NCBI GenBank assembly: GCA_024500155.1
Contig: CM044876.1
Coordinates: 14,198,001 to 14,262,000 of the forward strand
Direction of reading: 5' to 3'
DNA length: 64,000 nucleotides
Source: Chenopodium formosanum
Lineage: Eukaryota > Streptophyta > Magnoliopsida > Caryophyllales > Amaranthaceae
Shown here one piece after another: positions 11,529 to 23,712 of the stretch (its first letter is position 1; the number at the start of each line of letters is the position of its first letter). The translations under genes were made by a program, and so were the position numbers. The notes under the pieces were generated by a model. That model was given only the letters and a program-made list of their open reading frames with translations, was not told the origin of the DNA and ran no database searches.

Positions 11529-13012
11529 ACTGACATTCGTCCGAACATATTAGCACATCTAGAACACAGTTTTGTTCCAGCAGGCATAGGGTCGATCTGA
11601 AATCTAGATTAAGGATAAGGATTATGGTACTAGGTTGTATAATATGTTACTGTAGCGTACATATGTTCGAAGATTTTGTCTGATTGTAAAATTGCAGCTT
11701 GTATTCATATATCTTAATACAATAATATGTGATATATTTTTTCTCTCTATTGAGATCTATTTTAAATGTATATGTAAGTACGATTATATATTGTCACATT
11801 TTTCAAATCCCTCACAATATAGGGTATGATATAATTTTACAAATGTACTCATGAACAACTGCAGGGTTCTGCCGCCCTTACAAACACTAAAACGCTGATT
11901 TACGAGTCGTATACTTCATATTTGATAACCTTCAGCAGACTAGTGTTTACTACAGGGTGCAACTCATATACTCTATGATAAAATTTATGTACTAAAGTCT
12001 TTCAAATGACTTAATAAGATTGGTATTCAAGTTTTTTTAGTCAATTCGGCACTACTATTGCATACTTGTGTAGTTGTGCATACCCTTAATAATAGTTGCC
12101 TATCTTCTCAACATTCCTCATCATTCAATCTAAGTGACTTTTAGGAAATTTAATAAAATTATTAACTATAAAAGCATTAGGAAATACAACAACTTTGTTC
12201 ATAACTTCATATATCTAAAATACGCAAGGGTATCAGTTTCAAAATTCATATAGAGGGATAAGTCCAATGAGAATGGATACGATATAAGCTCAATTTCATG
12301 AACATTAAGCTTGACGAATACTTCATACTTCATTGTACAAAATATGTTCTTCGTGTTACTTTATTTTTTGTTTTTGATAAGGTTAAAATACACCGAGATT
12401 AGGGCAGTCTTTTTTCAACACTAAACGTGATTATTCACCGGATTTGAAGTCGTACCTAACACTCTCATAGCATGTAACCCAAATAATTCCTAGAGAGGTC
12501 TTGTGATTTAACAATCAACAGTAAAGATGCTTTTAACAACCTTTTTTTTTCATTTTAAACCTCAAAAAGCAATTTATCAGTTGCTTTTTGGAGGAGACTA
12601 ACAAAGTAATAATAATTTAAGAAAAGAAACAGCTTTTCCATTGAATTAGTACATACAAAAGACACTAACTATTGCCTCATCATTCACCTTTTGAAACCAA
12701 AAAATACAAAAAAAAAAAAAGTTCCATTCAATTTCATAATTCATCAATCTCTTCCACTTCTACCAAATAACAAAAAAGTTTGTCCCCCTTATTATTTTTT
12801 AGTACAATAAATTCTATAAACTACTCAAGTAACTTCAAATAAATTATCATCCTACATTAAGAAATTATTGCAAAAGATACAGTACAATGTAATACAACTC
12901 AATCATATAAGTAATTAACATAAATATATACCAACTTTATCAAAAAGTGAGCTAAAAAAATACAAAGTGGGGTGGTGCAGTATTACACCATTACAGTACC
13001 TTGAAGCTGAAT
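11529..13012. other. Intergenic region and 3' UTRs of two convergent genes
   Basis: Holds the 3' UTR of the NET3-like gene (about 11529-11740, AATACAATAATATG near the likely end) and, on the other side, the probable 3' UTR of the minus-strand AGP gene (about 12600-13012). In between there is only AT-rich DNA without a recognisable element. Confidence 0.5.
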
Positions 13013-13444
13013 TCACCAGAAAGCAATGAAAACAAGAATCACCATTGCAGAACTCAGTACAACAGATAGTTTCGAAGCGAAAGCAGAGGATTCCGGTATC
13101 ATGGATGCTGTAGGGGACATGGAGGAAGGCAGTGATGAATCAGGATTAGGGGTGGAGAGGGAGTCAGGATTAGGGGGGCTTGGACTTGATGGAATGATTG
13201 GAAGTGACGATTCCGATGAAGGCGGGTTCGAGGCAGAGGTTGGTGTAGTAGGAAACAGAGGAGTAATATCAGGTGATAATGCAGGAGAAACAGAAGAAAG
13301 AGGAGAGTATGGCAGTACACTTGGTTCAGCTGCTATAGTTGACAGCTTAAATGTTGTAGTTTTATGTGTTGTATAAGCATTGCAGAATGTTATGTAAAAC
13401 ATGGTGAGATTTAGAAATATTTTGGGAAGGTTTAAGGAAGCCAT
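13013..13444 (-). CDS. Classical arabinogalactan protein (AGP26-like)
   Basis: Single-exon gene of 143 aa. An N-terminal hydrophobic signal peptide (MASLNLPKIFLNLTMFYITF, cleavage about residue 23) is followed by a Pro/Ser/Ala/Thr-rich middle with many SP, TP and AP dipeptides that are usually hydroxylated and O-glycosylated. A hydrophobic C-terminus (LSVVLSSAMVILVFIAFW) is typical of a GPI-anchor signal. The motifs LSPDITPLFP and IPSSPSPPNPD recall the AGP25/26/27 group. The product would be a plasma-membrane or cell-wall proteoglycan. The start is the only ATG giving a signal peptide. The opposite strand also has an acidic open frame, which is a shadow. Confidence 0.85.
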   Translation of the reverse strand: MASLNLPKIFLNLTMFYITFCNAYTTHKTTTFKLSTIAAEPSVLPYSPLSSVSPALSPDITPLFPTTPTSASNPPSSESSLPIIPSSPSPPNPDSLSTPNPDSSLPSSMSPTASMIPESSAFASKLSVVLSSAMVILVFIAFW

Positions 13445-13600
13445 TAAATGTTAAAAGGGAAACTGAATGTTGCAAAAAATGTGATAGAGTTAGAGAGAGA
13501 AAGAAGAGAGAGAAAATGTGGTTACATAAAGAGATGTGTTAATGATATAATTTGAAGGGGTTTAAATGATTTGGTGAATAAACTGAATGATAGGTTGGAT
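13445..13600 (-). promoter_or_regulatory. Upstream region of the AGP gene
   Basis: Just upstream of the ATG lies a GA-rich stretch on the plus strand (13490-13520, AGAGAGAGAAAG type), which is CT-rich in the transcript direction as in many plant leaders. A TATA-like AATTATATCA (minus) lies near 13544-13553. Confidence 0.35.
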
Positions 13601-15960
13601 GGTGGAGTAAGTGGGATCTATAGTGAGATTACAGCTTGGCATGTTTCACTAAGGGACAAGTTAGATATATGTACCTTTTTTTCCTGGTACACATGTTACT
13701 GAGGTGTATTCCTCTTTGGAAATTTCTTTCTTTTCGTCACGGTTATCTAATTTTGATAGTCACAAACGACAGTAATGTAGACGATATTACAGACTTAATA
13801 CGGTAAATGATATCTGCTATTTTCTACAGTAACATTGCGAAATTGCTGTATGTTAACCTGTATGGTTGATGAAATTTCATATGTAGCAATTTTATTAGCT
13901 GAAAATAAGAAAGTGAACAGGGGATATAACAAATTTATTATTTGATACTGAGAATTGTGTTGTTTGTAATTACAAGTCCAAACTCGTTCTTTTGAACCAC
14001 GAGTCTGCTGGTATGTTATGTTAAGGTACTGTGTATACAACATACAAGGTATCAACTTCAACATACAAGGTCTTGCGACTGTGAAGCTTTTCACATTTCA
14101 GATATGTGAACCAAATGCGTGATGTTCCAGTCTCCAGCCTGGTGCCATGATCCTGCTACACATCATAACCAAAGTATAGGATGAGCAGATCAACTTGTGT
14201 ACTTGAGAAAGAATGGTCATTATTCACTTATAACCGATTCTGCAAGAATAATAAACATCAAGGGAAAATTAAGGGTCAAATGACTAAAACATATAGCCAA
14301 AAAGTTCAATAATAATGGCAGAATACAACACAATTGACAGATAAATTGAATGAGGAAAATTGATCAATCCCATAAAGACTAATAGGCAAGGAGCATTAAT
14401 ATAATGAAGAAATTACTCCATAAAAGATGCAGTTTAAATTCCAACAGCAAAAGTTAAAAACTTTATCTAATTATTAAAATTTATAACCTATCCAAATCAT
14501 TATATGTAATATTCATGTATTGTTTTCTATTGATGCATGTAATTCAAATTCATACTATTATGAGCATAAAGTGAAGGAATGTATGTTTGATTACTGACTG
14601 AAAAGAAACTCTATAACCCTCAACCTATGTTAGTCAGACTTGGATAAACCCTAAACCCTCAACCAACAAACAAAAAATTCAATGTAAATGTAAAATGATT
14701 GCAAGGCAGACTTTAGTTAGGACAAAAAAAAAAAAAAAAAAAAATAAAAAAAATAAAAAAGTAAATAAAAATTAAAATCAACCAGAGCTCCAAGGCCCGT
14801 TGAAACAAGAAGTAAAATAACCTACAATAACAAACCAATAACAAACCAATAACAAACCATTGTAGCACAAGTGAATTTACTTTCACATAAACATTCTACA
14901 AAAAAATTAGCATTTACAAGTAAATTTCTGGCTAAAGTAATAATGCTCCTATTTATTTTAGATTCTTCACCATCGTGTTGTTTCAACTTCATATGCCAGG
15001 GAAAATAAAAATCCCATGCTCCTATTTATTTTAGATTCTTCACCATCGTGTTGTTTCAACTTCATATGCCAGGGAAAATAACAATCCCCTCATAAATTGC
15101 AGTGAATGATGATTTCCAACTAATTTGGCTTCTAATTCTCATTTTGGTAGGAGCTAGAGAGACAGATAGCAGATGACATATTACTTTTGTTGCACAAAAG
15201 CGAGCTGCAACGAAAAAATTTATAGCTCCCTACACGTCCTTCAGCATGATAAAACTAATTTTTGAGCAGTAAAAGAATCATTACCAACTTCATACATCAT
15301 TCGAAATACGACTCTGTTAAGTAGGCAAGCTTTAGATAACAAAAACTTAGGAAATACGAAGTATAATAACAAAAATAAATAATAAATAAATTAATAAAAT
15401 TGCTGCTCTAAGCATACACCAACTAAGATATCAGCAAGCAGTAACTTGACAGCTACATAGTCTGTAGACCATGCCCGCAAATTGAACTGCAAACTAAATG
15501 TGTTGGATTATCATCATCTAGCCCTAACCTGCTTCGCTGTCAGTAAAAGAGCAAACTAACATATTTATTGCTGACTATATACATTCAAGAAGCAGTTTGG
15601 CACTCTGGCATGACACGCTAAATGCATTATTGAGCATGACTTAACTTTCATGAAAAAGATATCCTATGAGAAAATTAAGCAAGCAGAAGATTAATCAGAG
15701 TAAAACAATATGAAACTTATGATTGCCAAGGACAAATTTCAGCTTTAGCATCTATCGTAGATATTGATACATCAGAAAGTCTAACTAAGACCTGTCACAA
15801 GAAAAGCGATACTATCAATATCATTTATCAAAAGTTTAGTTATCAGATTTTTCCTGTTAACTATGTTACCTAACAAGGGAAATCATGAAGTACGAAACAA
15901 ACAAGATCTTTAGGTTTAAAAGCTACCTGAGGGTTCTGAATGAAGATACACCACCAAGCC
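13601..15960. other. Intergenic region between the AGP and CNX2 genes
   Basis: AT-rich. It contains an A-rich tract (14727-14765) and a 73-bp tandem duplication annotated separately. The 3' UTR of CNX2 presumably occupies its right end. The minus-strand open frame at 13795-14094 has no recognisable domain and is not called as a gene. Confidence 0.5.
14943..15088. repeat. 73-bp tandem duplication
   Basis: Unit 14943-15015 is repeated at 15016-15088 with almost no change (AATAAAAATCCC versus AATAACAATCCC near the end). It begins ATGCTCCTATTTATTTTAGA. The near-identity suggests a recent event. Confidence 0.92.
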
Positions 15961-18900
15961 TTAGCCACCAATACGTATCATTGGTCTATTAGCCGTATTT
16001 GCAAGGTCAAACATTCCTGCATGAGCAGCTTTCTTCCTTTTCACCTACATCAGAACAACACATAATTTCTTATTATATAAATTCTTCTATAAAATAACTT
16101 TTCCAGAAACAGAGGGTGCAACTTGCTTCAGTCACCTAACTTCTCATAAAAAGTATGACTAATTGACTACAGGAGTCACATGCATCATTTACAAAAGAGC
16201 TGAGATATTAGAACATACTGCTCTTCCAATTATTTCCATGAGCTCATTGTCATCGGCACCACTGCGGATGGGGTCTCTTAAGCTCACCTGCACTCCAAAA
16301 GAATCATTAATGATTGCAATTAATCCTATATATTGAGTGGATAAGGAAAATCAAAGCAGGTCAAAGTTAGAAAATCATAACATGCAAGTTATGACTTTGA
16401 CGATGAACCTTTGCTCCAAAAGCACTTTGGCCAATTGCCCAATACTTACCAATCTCAATCTTATGAACATATTCAACAGGTAAAAAAAAGCCTACGAATT
16501 TAGGGTTGCTTAGGTAATACATTACGTTTTCACAACCTGGCCGGCAGACTTAGATGATTTATTATTCATACCAGTAGCACCATGGTCCTTTTTCTTGAGG
16601 TGACAGGTGTAATTGCTTACTCCCTCAGTCCCCAATTAGTTCAGACACTTCTCATAGCATAGAGTTTTAAGTGATAAGTTGTGATAAGTCTATCATGCTT
16701 AGTAACCTGTTGCAGGATAGTAAACTCAGCTTTTAGGATAAAGGAACCATTTCTGCCCAGGTAACCAAAGAGATGGTCGATAACCATAGAAAAAGGCATA
16801 TCAAAGCGGTTAACCACACCCATTATGAAGGGATAACCACACCCAAGTAAAGTTAACAGTGCTTATGAAGTTATGAGAGAGCATGAAAGTAGATTTTATC
16901 AAAGTTTTCACTCAGAAGGTTCTAGATCTCAATGACATTGGTAAATCGATGATTGGTATGAACTTTTCTTGTCGACAAAGGAACACCAAGTTCTGCTTTT
17001 TGTAATGGACCGACCAAACACGACCAAATAACAGAGAAGAAAGCAATAGAATGGTAAAATAGAGAAGAAAGCAAAAGAATGGCAAAATAGAGAAGAAAGT
17101 TTGAGGCTTTGATTTACAAAAGTAACAGTTAACACAATCGATAGGTTTAGCCTATCAAGCTCTATAGTGAGTTGAGCTCACAACTCTCTAATGAGTGAGT
17201 GACTTGAGGTCACAACTCTCCTAAGGAATCACAAAATTCTGCCTGCCTTCTCCTTTCCCCTCTCGATCTATCTATACTAAAGCTAAGGACTATAAACCTA
17301 ATAATACTAGACTACCAATATTTCCCTTCCTTAGGTTAATCTATTACACGTTTTAATACTGGAGCCTCAACTGCATCATAGGTCTTATAGCATGATCTTC
17401 GTAATCCCTTCCTCTCCTCACTTCTCTCTCCTCCATCTCATATGTATACCTCCCCCCCCCCCCCCCTACTATATCTTCCTTATACCAAACCACAATAAAA
17501 GCTAACCTAGAGACAGAAGAATCAGAATAGATATTTAATTCCTTGTAGAGCTGTAAGAATACAGATCCCATCCACTAATTTTCTTTATCCTCTACAAGGT
17601 ATTGCACTATATAATAACAATCGTTTGCATAGTTTGTCATCCTAGCGTGATTTCTAAAGCCAATTTAAAAACTGTTATTTTCTTTTAATTAAGAAAGACA
17701 TCAATTGTTGCTATTATCAGATCCACTTATTGGGCTGTAAAAATAATGATCTAAGCCTTTAATCCCCTGAGGTGACATAAGTTCATATTCATCTAAGAAA
17801 CATTAGATGGGTTCAACTTTGAACAAGTTAGAAGAACTCAAGTTATAAAATTTAATTACAGTCATTATCACATATATAACACTCCCTTCGTTCCCAAATT
17901 ATGTACTATTTCTCTCAAATTTCTTGTCCCTAAATAGTAGCCGTGTTTCTTATTTGGGTGGGGTCCACTATCTAGTAGCTTTTTTTACTAGTAAAACAGT
18001 TATAAATTTAATCAACAAAATCGCAATATATGATCGTACATGGCTTGTTTATCCTACTAAAAAATAACTCAATTTTCTTCTTTTTTTTAATTATTTTTTT
18101 TTTAATCATTTGTGTGATGACTTTTTTTTTTGTTATAAATTCCTACTAAACTTCAATATAGATCCACTATTTTAAAAAATCCATAAGAATTTACATCGTA
18201 TTTGATAATTTGGGATTTTTATTTGGTTTCAGCAAAAAGTTACACAGTACTTAAATTCTAAGCACTTTTTCTGATCAATGGGTCAAATTTTTTAGGTCAA
18301 GGAGCCTACAGGGAGGGGCAAATGGGTAAATCAAAATTATTAGTGATACTAATAGTTTTAGACATGCATGGAATTAAATCTCAGCCACAACGTGTTGGCA
18401 TTGTAAGGGTTCTCTTAGCTTACCAATTACCATTGCTTGTGATATAAGGCCGCAACAAGCGCAAACCATTCCATTATCATTATTGTGATCAAAACTGCAT
18501 CAAAGATTTGAAACCATGTTTTAAGGTGTGGTCAATTAATTTTTACAAATAAAATCCCACAGGGATGTAAAGGGTGGGAGATTAAGATAATTACAAGCAG
18601 TATGCAGTTCTTCTAGGAAAAAGGCAAGTAACTATTTGATAAAAACATTTGAGGCCTTGCTATGGGCTTGTGGTATAACTAAGGGAGTAAATTTAAATTT
18701 TATTTTGCATGGAGGTTAGAGAAGGGGCAGTTGTATGATACTTTCTAGTACCAAAACTGCAGTGCCTGCATTTTTTATAGTAAGTGGGTTGTTAGGGGAT
18801 TTCCTCTAGAGACCTTAACTTCACTTAGTCTGAATTTTGAAATATGGATTCTGCGTTGGACATGTTTCTACATCCTACTTTTCTTTTTTAACTTAAAACA

Positions 18901-21900
18901 TTTCTCTTGTGTACACTATTCACGCACTCTACTTCACTGCCATTTATACTTTCTGGAAACATAGTCATATGGGATCTTGTTGGATCCGTTTAAATGTTGT
19001 ACTATTTAGTTTTAATATATTTTAAAATGCATAATTAAAGATATTAACGATTAAAGTTATGCATTGGCAAGTGTGAAAAACAGAAAACTTTGCAAGTAAA
19101 AACCAACAAAGGAAGTATATACTTAAGTTCCCAAATCTGGTCAATGGGAGGGTCAAGAGTTAAGTCCTATTATTTTACCCTGGTTGAAGTCTTCAAAAGT
19201 GGTTAGAGATGCTCTTTAGGTTAAGTAATACTAGGATTTGTCATGAAAGAGTATTATCTGTAATGGTCTATGAATCATTCGAGTAACTTAATAGTGATGA
19301 GGAAGCTCAGCTTTGTTAAGGAAAAAATTGATGTAAAACATACAGAAATTTTGTTAATTACTTAGATTACTTTGGCAAACTGTTCTGGCCTTTAATGGTA
19401 CCTCAGAGATTGATAACAGATAGACAGATAGTTAAGGCAAATTAATAGAGGAATGAAGGCTAGAATAGAGTTGGATGATTTTATTCTTCAGAAGATATGT
19501 AGCATGCCTCACATTTATGAAGTAGAAGAGTTGGATGGTTTTATTCTTCAGCAAGCTGTTCTTTAGTTACTCTCTCCTTTTTATTCAAGAGCATCGGAAG
19601 GTGAGTTAAATGGAGTAAAGTATAGTGTAAGTAGAATTATTAGGAAACTAAAAAAATGATAGAAAAGAGATAGCTAGTAGTTAAATGGAGAAATTATTAT
19701 AAAAGCTTAAGTTTATAACGAGTTCTTTACTTCTCCTCCTACCAATTTTTTTTTATTTTTTATTTATTTTTATTTTTTATTAATTTTTTATTTTTTACAA
19801 TGAGATTGTAAATTGTGCAAAGCTTGACAGATTAGAGTAAAGCTTGATCGTTTGAGCCAACAAAAAAATTCTTAGAAAGGCCTTGTTATATTACTAATTT
19901 GTTAAAATATGGAGCCCAACAAATTCCTAGATCTATATAGTTTCATGATGGTTTCTTTTTCAAAATTTCTTTCTGGATGTGACAAGATAATATGCTTCAA
20001 TAGCTTCAAGCTTACAACTTTACACTGATCAATTTTACACTTGTATTTTACAAGAACTTGGCAAAATTTCTTTCTAATACATTGGACAAGTTTCTTCCTG
20101 ACACGAATTTCTCATAAAGATTAGCTTTTGTGAAGAGTAGACTTTATATCTGGTGCTGAACATGATGGTAGAAGTTCTTCACAAGGGAAGAAATTTTAGA
20201 ATCCATTCTGAAGTTTGATGTTCTAAGAAGGCTTAAGTGGGGTATTGAAATTACAGGATAAAGTTATTGACAGAAAACTCGTTCTTATTAGGTAGAGGAG
20301 GAGTAATAGTGGTCTTTCCACCTTGACTTTTCCAGAGTTGGTAGATGGTCATCCTAGGAGATGGGTTATGACTGATGAGGCTCAAGACAAGGAGATACCT
20401 ACCTTCTCTATTTGTTTACTTCAGCCTTCTGATCTTGAAGAACATGATTCTCTGTGAGACAAAACGAGGTTCATTAATGGCTTGGGAGGAGCCATCCCCC
20501 CTCCTTTTTCTCTCTCTTTCTCTGGCCAGTGAGGTAGGTTGATTTCAGTCAGGCTACTTAATATATTCAAACAAAAGACATTATCAAGAGAAACATCATT
20601 TTGGTCCATTACACTCCAAAGTGAAAGCAGATCTTTCACCTCCATCGTATAGGATTTTTTTTCAAGCAAGTGCAAACAAAAAATTGCTCACTAAGTTCAG
20701 TCAATAACTCAAAGTCGGCCAAGGCACTTCAACAAGACCCCTTTATCACTCCACAGAAAAATGCCTTCATAAAGACAAGTTGAGCATGGCATTTTATAAG
20801 GAATATATAGAAGTGTCATGCAAAAAATTGACAAAGGTAGGTAAAAGGTATTTTTGCTAGTCAGATGGAAGAGAATACAAATGGATGGAGACACTAAGCA
20901 GCAGAACAAATGCCTTCAAAAAGACATGTTCACCATGGCATTTTAAAAGGAACATGCCTTGAAGTAGACGCAACAAAAATTACAAAAGAAGATTAAAGGT
21001 ACTTTCAGTTTTGCTAGTTTAATGGAAGTGTATACAAATGAAGGGAGACACTAAACGCCAGTGAAGTGGCAGAATATAGCCCATGATGAAAGTTCAGGAA
21101 AAAAAATAACTAAATCATGAAGACAATTACCTCTGCAGACCCAAAGAGGCACACTTTCAGGTTCCCATCAGCTAAAAGTCGCAATCGATTGCAGCCAGCA
21201 CAAAAATGCTCAGTCATTGATGTGATGAAGGAAACAGTTCCACGATGTCCCTCAACCCGAAAATTCTTTGCTGTGTCTGTGGGATCATCATTTAGTCTCT
21301 TCAAGTCAGAAAATTTATTGACCTGTAATTTAGGAGTAACCAATGAAATGTAGAGGAGATGAGGACTTAAAGAGTATGATTCATAAAAACTCTTCATAGC
21401 ACGCAAAATTGCATACGATAGACATACCACTTTATCCATCATCTCATGATAAGACACAAGTTTCTTGACATTCCAAACATTTCCGTCAAATGGCATGAAC
21501 TCGATGAATCTAATATTAATAGGCTTCTCACGCGTTAATTCAACAAAATCACATATCTCATCGTCATTAAACCCACGCATGACAACACAGTTCACCTAAA
21601 AAGGCAATAGTGAAGAATGAACACACATAACATAAATAGGTAGGGAATACTCAAATTAAAAGATGAATAATATACCTTAACTGGATCATAACCAAGGTCA
21701 ACAGCAGTATTGATTGACTCCATAACCTTTTCATGCCCTCTCCTCCGGGTCATGAATTCAAATTTTGCAGGAACTAATGTATCTAAGCTAATATTCACTG
21801 CATTAAGGCCACACATTTTGAGCTTTGGCAGTTTTCTCGCAAGTGTAAGTCCATTCGTTGTAATGGCCAGTGTTTTCAATCCCTTCAATTCAGACAGTTG

Positions 21901-22377
21901 CAAGCAAATATCCTCAATATCTTTCCTAATTGTAGGCTCCCCTCCGGTCAAACGTATCTTATTCACTCCACAATTGACAAATAGACTTGCCAGTCGCACT
22001 ATCTCATCTTTCGAGAGTAGTTCAGGGCCAGGAGTGAGCTCCACCCCATCAGCTGGCATGCAGTACTGACATCTAAGGTTGCAACGTTCAGACACAGAAA
22101 TCCTCAAATACGTATGCAACCTCCCAAACGAATCAACCAACATGTCAGAAACTGAGCTTCCTTTTGTATCATCTTCAACCATCTTAGTGCAAGATGTTGA
22201 GTATGTATCAAAGACAGAACCACGACTAAAATTATCGATCAAACCTCGAGAAGCACCGTTACAGTCCATAAAATAAGACCCATTTCCATGATCAAACTGG
22301 TCAACAACGTCAATATAGAAAGATTCATTACAACCCCCAATGTGACAAAATCTTAAGCCAAATATTTCAATTTCCAT
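15961..22377 (-). CDS. CNX2: GTP 3',8-cyclase (MoaA-type radical SAM), molybdenum cofactor step 1
   Basis: Coding exons on the minus strand: 22377-21676, 21595-21428, 21322-21131, 16287-16219 and 16044-15961, all in phase 0 with GT-AG borders. The product is 404 aa. With MoaC/CNX3 it converts GTP to cPMP in mitochondria. The radical-SAM cluster CNLRCQYC supplies Cys99, 103 and 106. The C-terminal cluster CAGC plus Cys348 supplies Cys331, 334 and 348. Other conserved blocks are KIRLTGGEPTIRKDI, NISLDTL, RFIEFMPFDGNVW and the ending RIGG, whose final Gly-Gly is needed in MoaA proteins. Exon 2 of the set is preceded by acceptor AG at 22397-22396, and ATG 22377 is the first in-frame Met. The acidic N-terminus is not a typical mitochondrial presequence, so the true start is less certain than the rest. 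Confidence 0.93.
16288..21130 (-). other. 4.84 kb intron of CNX2
   Basis: Separates the exon ending VCLFGSAE from the exon starting VSLRDPIRSG. It contains a poly-C tract near 17452-17466, an isolated Stowaway-like left end at 17882, a MITE around 18853-19117, an AT-rich tract (19746-19800), and no intact gene. Minus-strand frames at 16641-16823, 16929-17135 and 20421-20909 match no family I recognise. Confidence 0.8.
18853..19117. mobile_element. Degraded Stowaway-type MITE in the CNX2 intron
   Basis: Contains ATGGGATCTTGTTGGATCCG, matching the MITE at 6962-7216, and ends AACAAAGGAAG before TA. The left end is degraded. Confidence 0.5.
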
Positions 22378-22395
22378 AACCAATTTTCAAGTATC

Positions 22396-23217
22396 CTGAT
22401 GGACCCATTTGGTAAATAGTTATAATTTCGATAACAGGAATGAATTTGTACGTAAATTTGTAAGGAAAAAAAAAAAAACATGTGCCTATCATCATGTTAC
22501 TACTAAACCCGAGAAAAAAAATATGAGTGTTTGACAAGGTAGCGGTTTAGAAAGTAGATAAGTCCGAAGAATACAATGGCCTTGTTTGGCAATTGGCTGT
22601 TGGCTGTTGGCTGTCGGCTGGTTTGATTGGCTGGTTTGACTGGCTGTTTGTATTGGCTTTTTTGTTGGCTGTTTGACTTTTTATTAGTCTAAAAACATGT
22701 TCGGTAAAATTGGCTGTTTGATGTTATTAGTAACTTAGGTAGCCAAAAGCCAAAAGTCAAAAGCTACTCCAAGTAGCTTTTTCATTTTGGCTTAAAAGCC
22801 AGCTTTTCAGCTGGCTGAAAAAGCCATTTACCAAACACAAATTTTGGATGTTTGACCAAATGAAAAAGCCAAAAGCCAAAAGCCAACCAAAAAGCCAATG
22901 AAAAGCCATTTACCAAACAAGCCCAATATAACAAAATAAAACATATATGGAAATTACCACATTTTGACATAAATTGAGTCGTCTGTAACTGAGTAAAGCT
23001 TTTGGTAAGTAGCGCCACATCTTCAACTCAACCAAAACAAATGGCGTCTTTCAATAATTCAACTCTATAACAAGAACAAAGTGATCAGTATTCAGTACAC
23101 CTTAGAAGACCCTAAATTGACTACACTAGTAATTCAATTAATGAATTAATTGATATTCAAGGATTTAAAAAATCAATTAATTGATGTCCAATGATTGAAT
23201 AAAAAAGAGCATGTTAC
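22396..23217 (-). other. Intron upstream of the CNX2 start codon
   Basis: The donor CTCAG|GTAACA (exon end 23218) and acceptor CATCAG| (exon start 22395) fit consensus. The intron would lie in the 5' UTR or just upstream of the ATG, and it carries a MITE. Confidence 0.6.
22578..22923. mobile_element. ~346-bp MITE rich in GGCTGTTGGCT, inside the CNX2 leader intron
   Basis: Left end GGCCTTGTTTGGCAATTGGC is mirrored by the right end ATTTACCAAACAAGCC. CAAT flanks both sides (22574-22577 and 22924-22927). Subterminal TTGGCT/AGCCAA words repeat many times. Confidence 0.75.
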
Positions 23218-23377
23218 CTGAGAAGGTGGTTGAATGGAGGAGAGAAAGCTTGAGAAGGTGCATCAATGGAGAATTCAGAGTAAGCTTCAATGGAGGACAG
23301 AGAAAAAGAGGGGGTTTAGAAAGGTGGAGTCCGATTGCGTTAAACTGTGAAAGAGGAAAGAAATGTCGATGAGTCAA
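23218..23377 (-). other. First exon of CNX2 (mostly 5' UTR) with an upstream ORF
   Basis: CT-rich leader ending at a good splice donor (CTCAG|GTAACA, intron begins 23217). It contains one ATG at 23263. After splicing to 22395 this opens a short frame (MHLLKLSLLHSTTFS then nine residues) that stops out of frame with the main ORF and overlaps its ATG. It could be a regulatory uORF. Alternatively an unseen splice form may join it in frame as a presequence, since it is basic and hydrophobic. Confidence 0.5.
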
Positions 23378-23574
23378 TTGCTAGATTAGTAGATTGAGAT
23401 TCTAATGTAGCCAAGAGTGGTGAGTTGGTGACTTTGTAACTTTGTGGGTCGTTCGGTTGTGTGTATCTATTAACGAGGGTATATTTGTAATTTTATCACA
23501 AGACGAGAGCATTGGACGATCTGCCTAGTGCCTTCTACCTTCGTTTTGTGGATTAAGGGTCGCTTCTAATTTAT

Positions 23575-23712
23575 TGAACTGAACTAAACTGAATCGAATA
23601 GAGTTGGATGAATTTTTTGTGAGAGAAGGAAATTAGGAACTAATTGGAGCTGAATTGAACTGAACTGATTGGAGCTGAATTGAACTGAAATTAAGCTGAA
23701 GAGATCGACCCT
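23575..23712. mobile_element. CTGAA-rich dispersed element, copy 1
   Basis: Built from repeats of GAACTGAACTGA and GGAGCTGAATTGAACTGA around a conserved GAGAGAAGGAAATTAGGA block. Four other copies in the window (34.1, 35.3, 40.2, 43.2 kb) share the layout. This copy's ends are degraded. Confidence 0.7.

Noticed and set aside
13026..13376. Acidic/Gly-rich plus-strand open frame opposite the AGP gene
   Set aside because: It is the complement of the Pro/Ser-rich AGP coding sequence. Codon bias of the AGP keeps this strand open, and there is no domain.
16641..17571. Minus-strand frames inside the CNX2 intron as extra exons
   Set aside because: CNX2 exons on either side join perfectly in phase and match the known protein without any insert.
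21117..22276. Plus-strand frames over the CNX2 exons
   Set aside because: Antisense to conserved MoaA coding sequence. No independent motifs.
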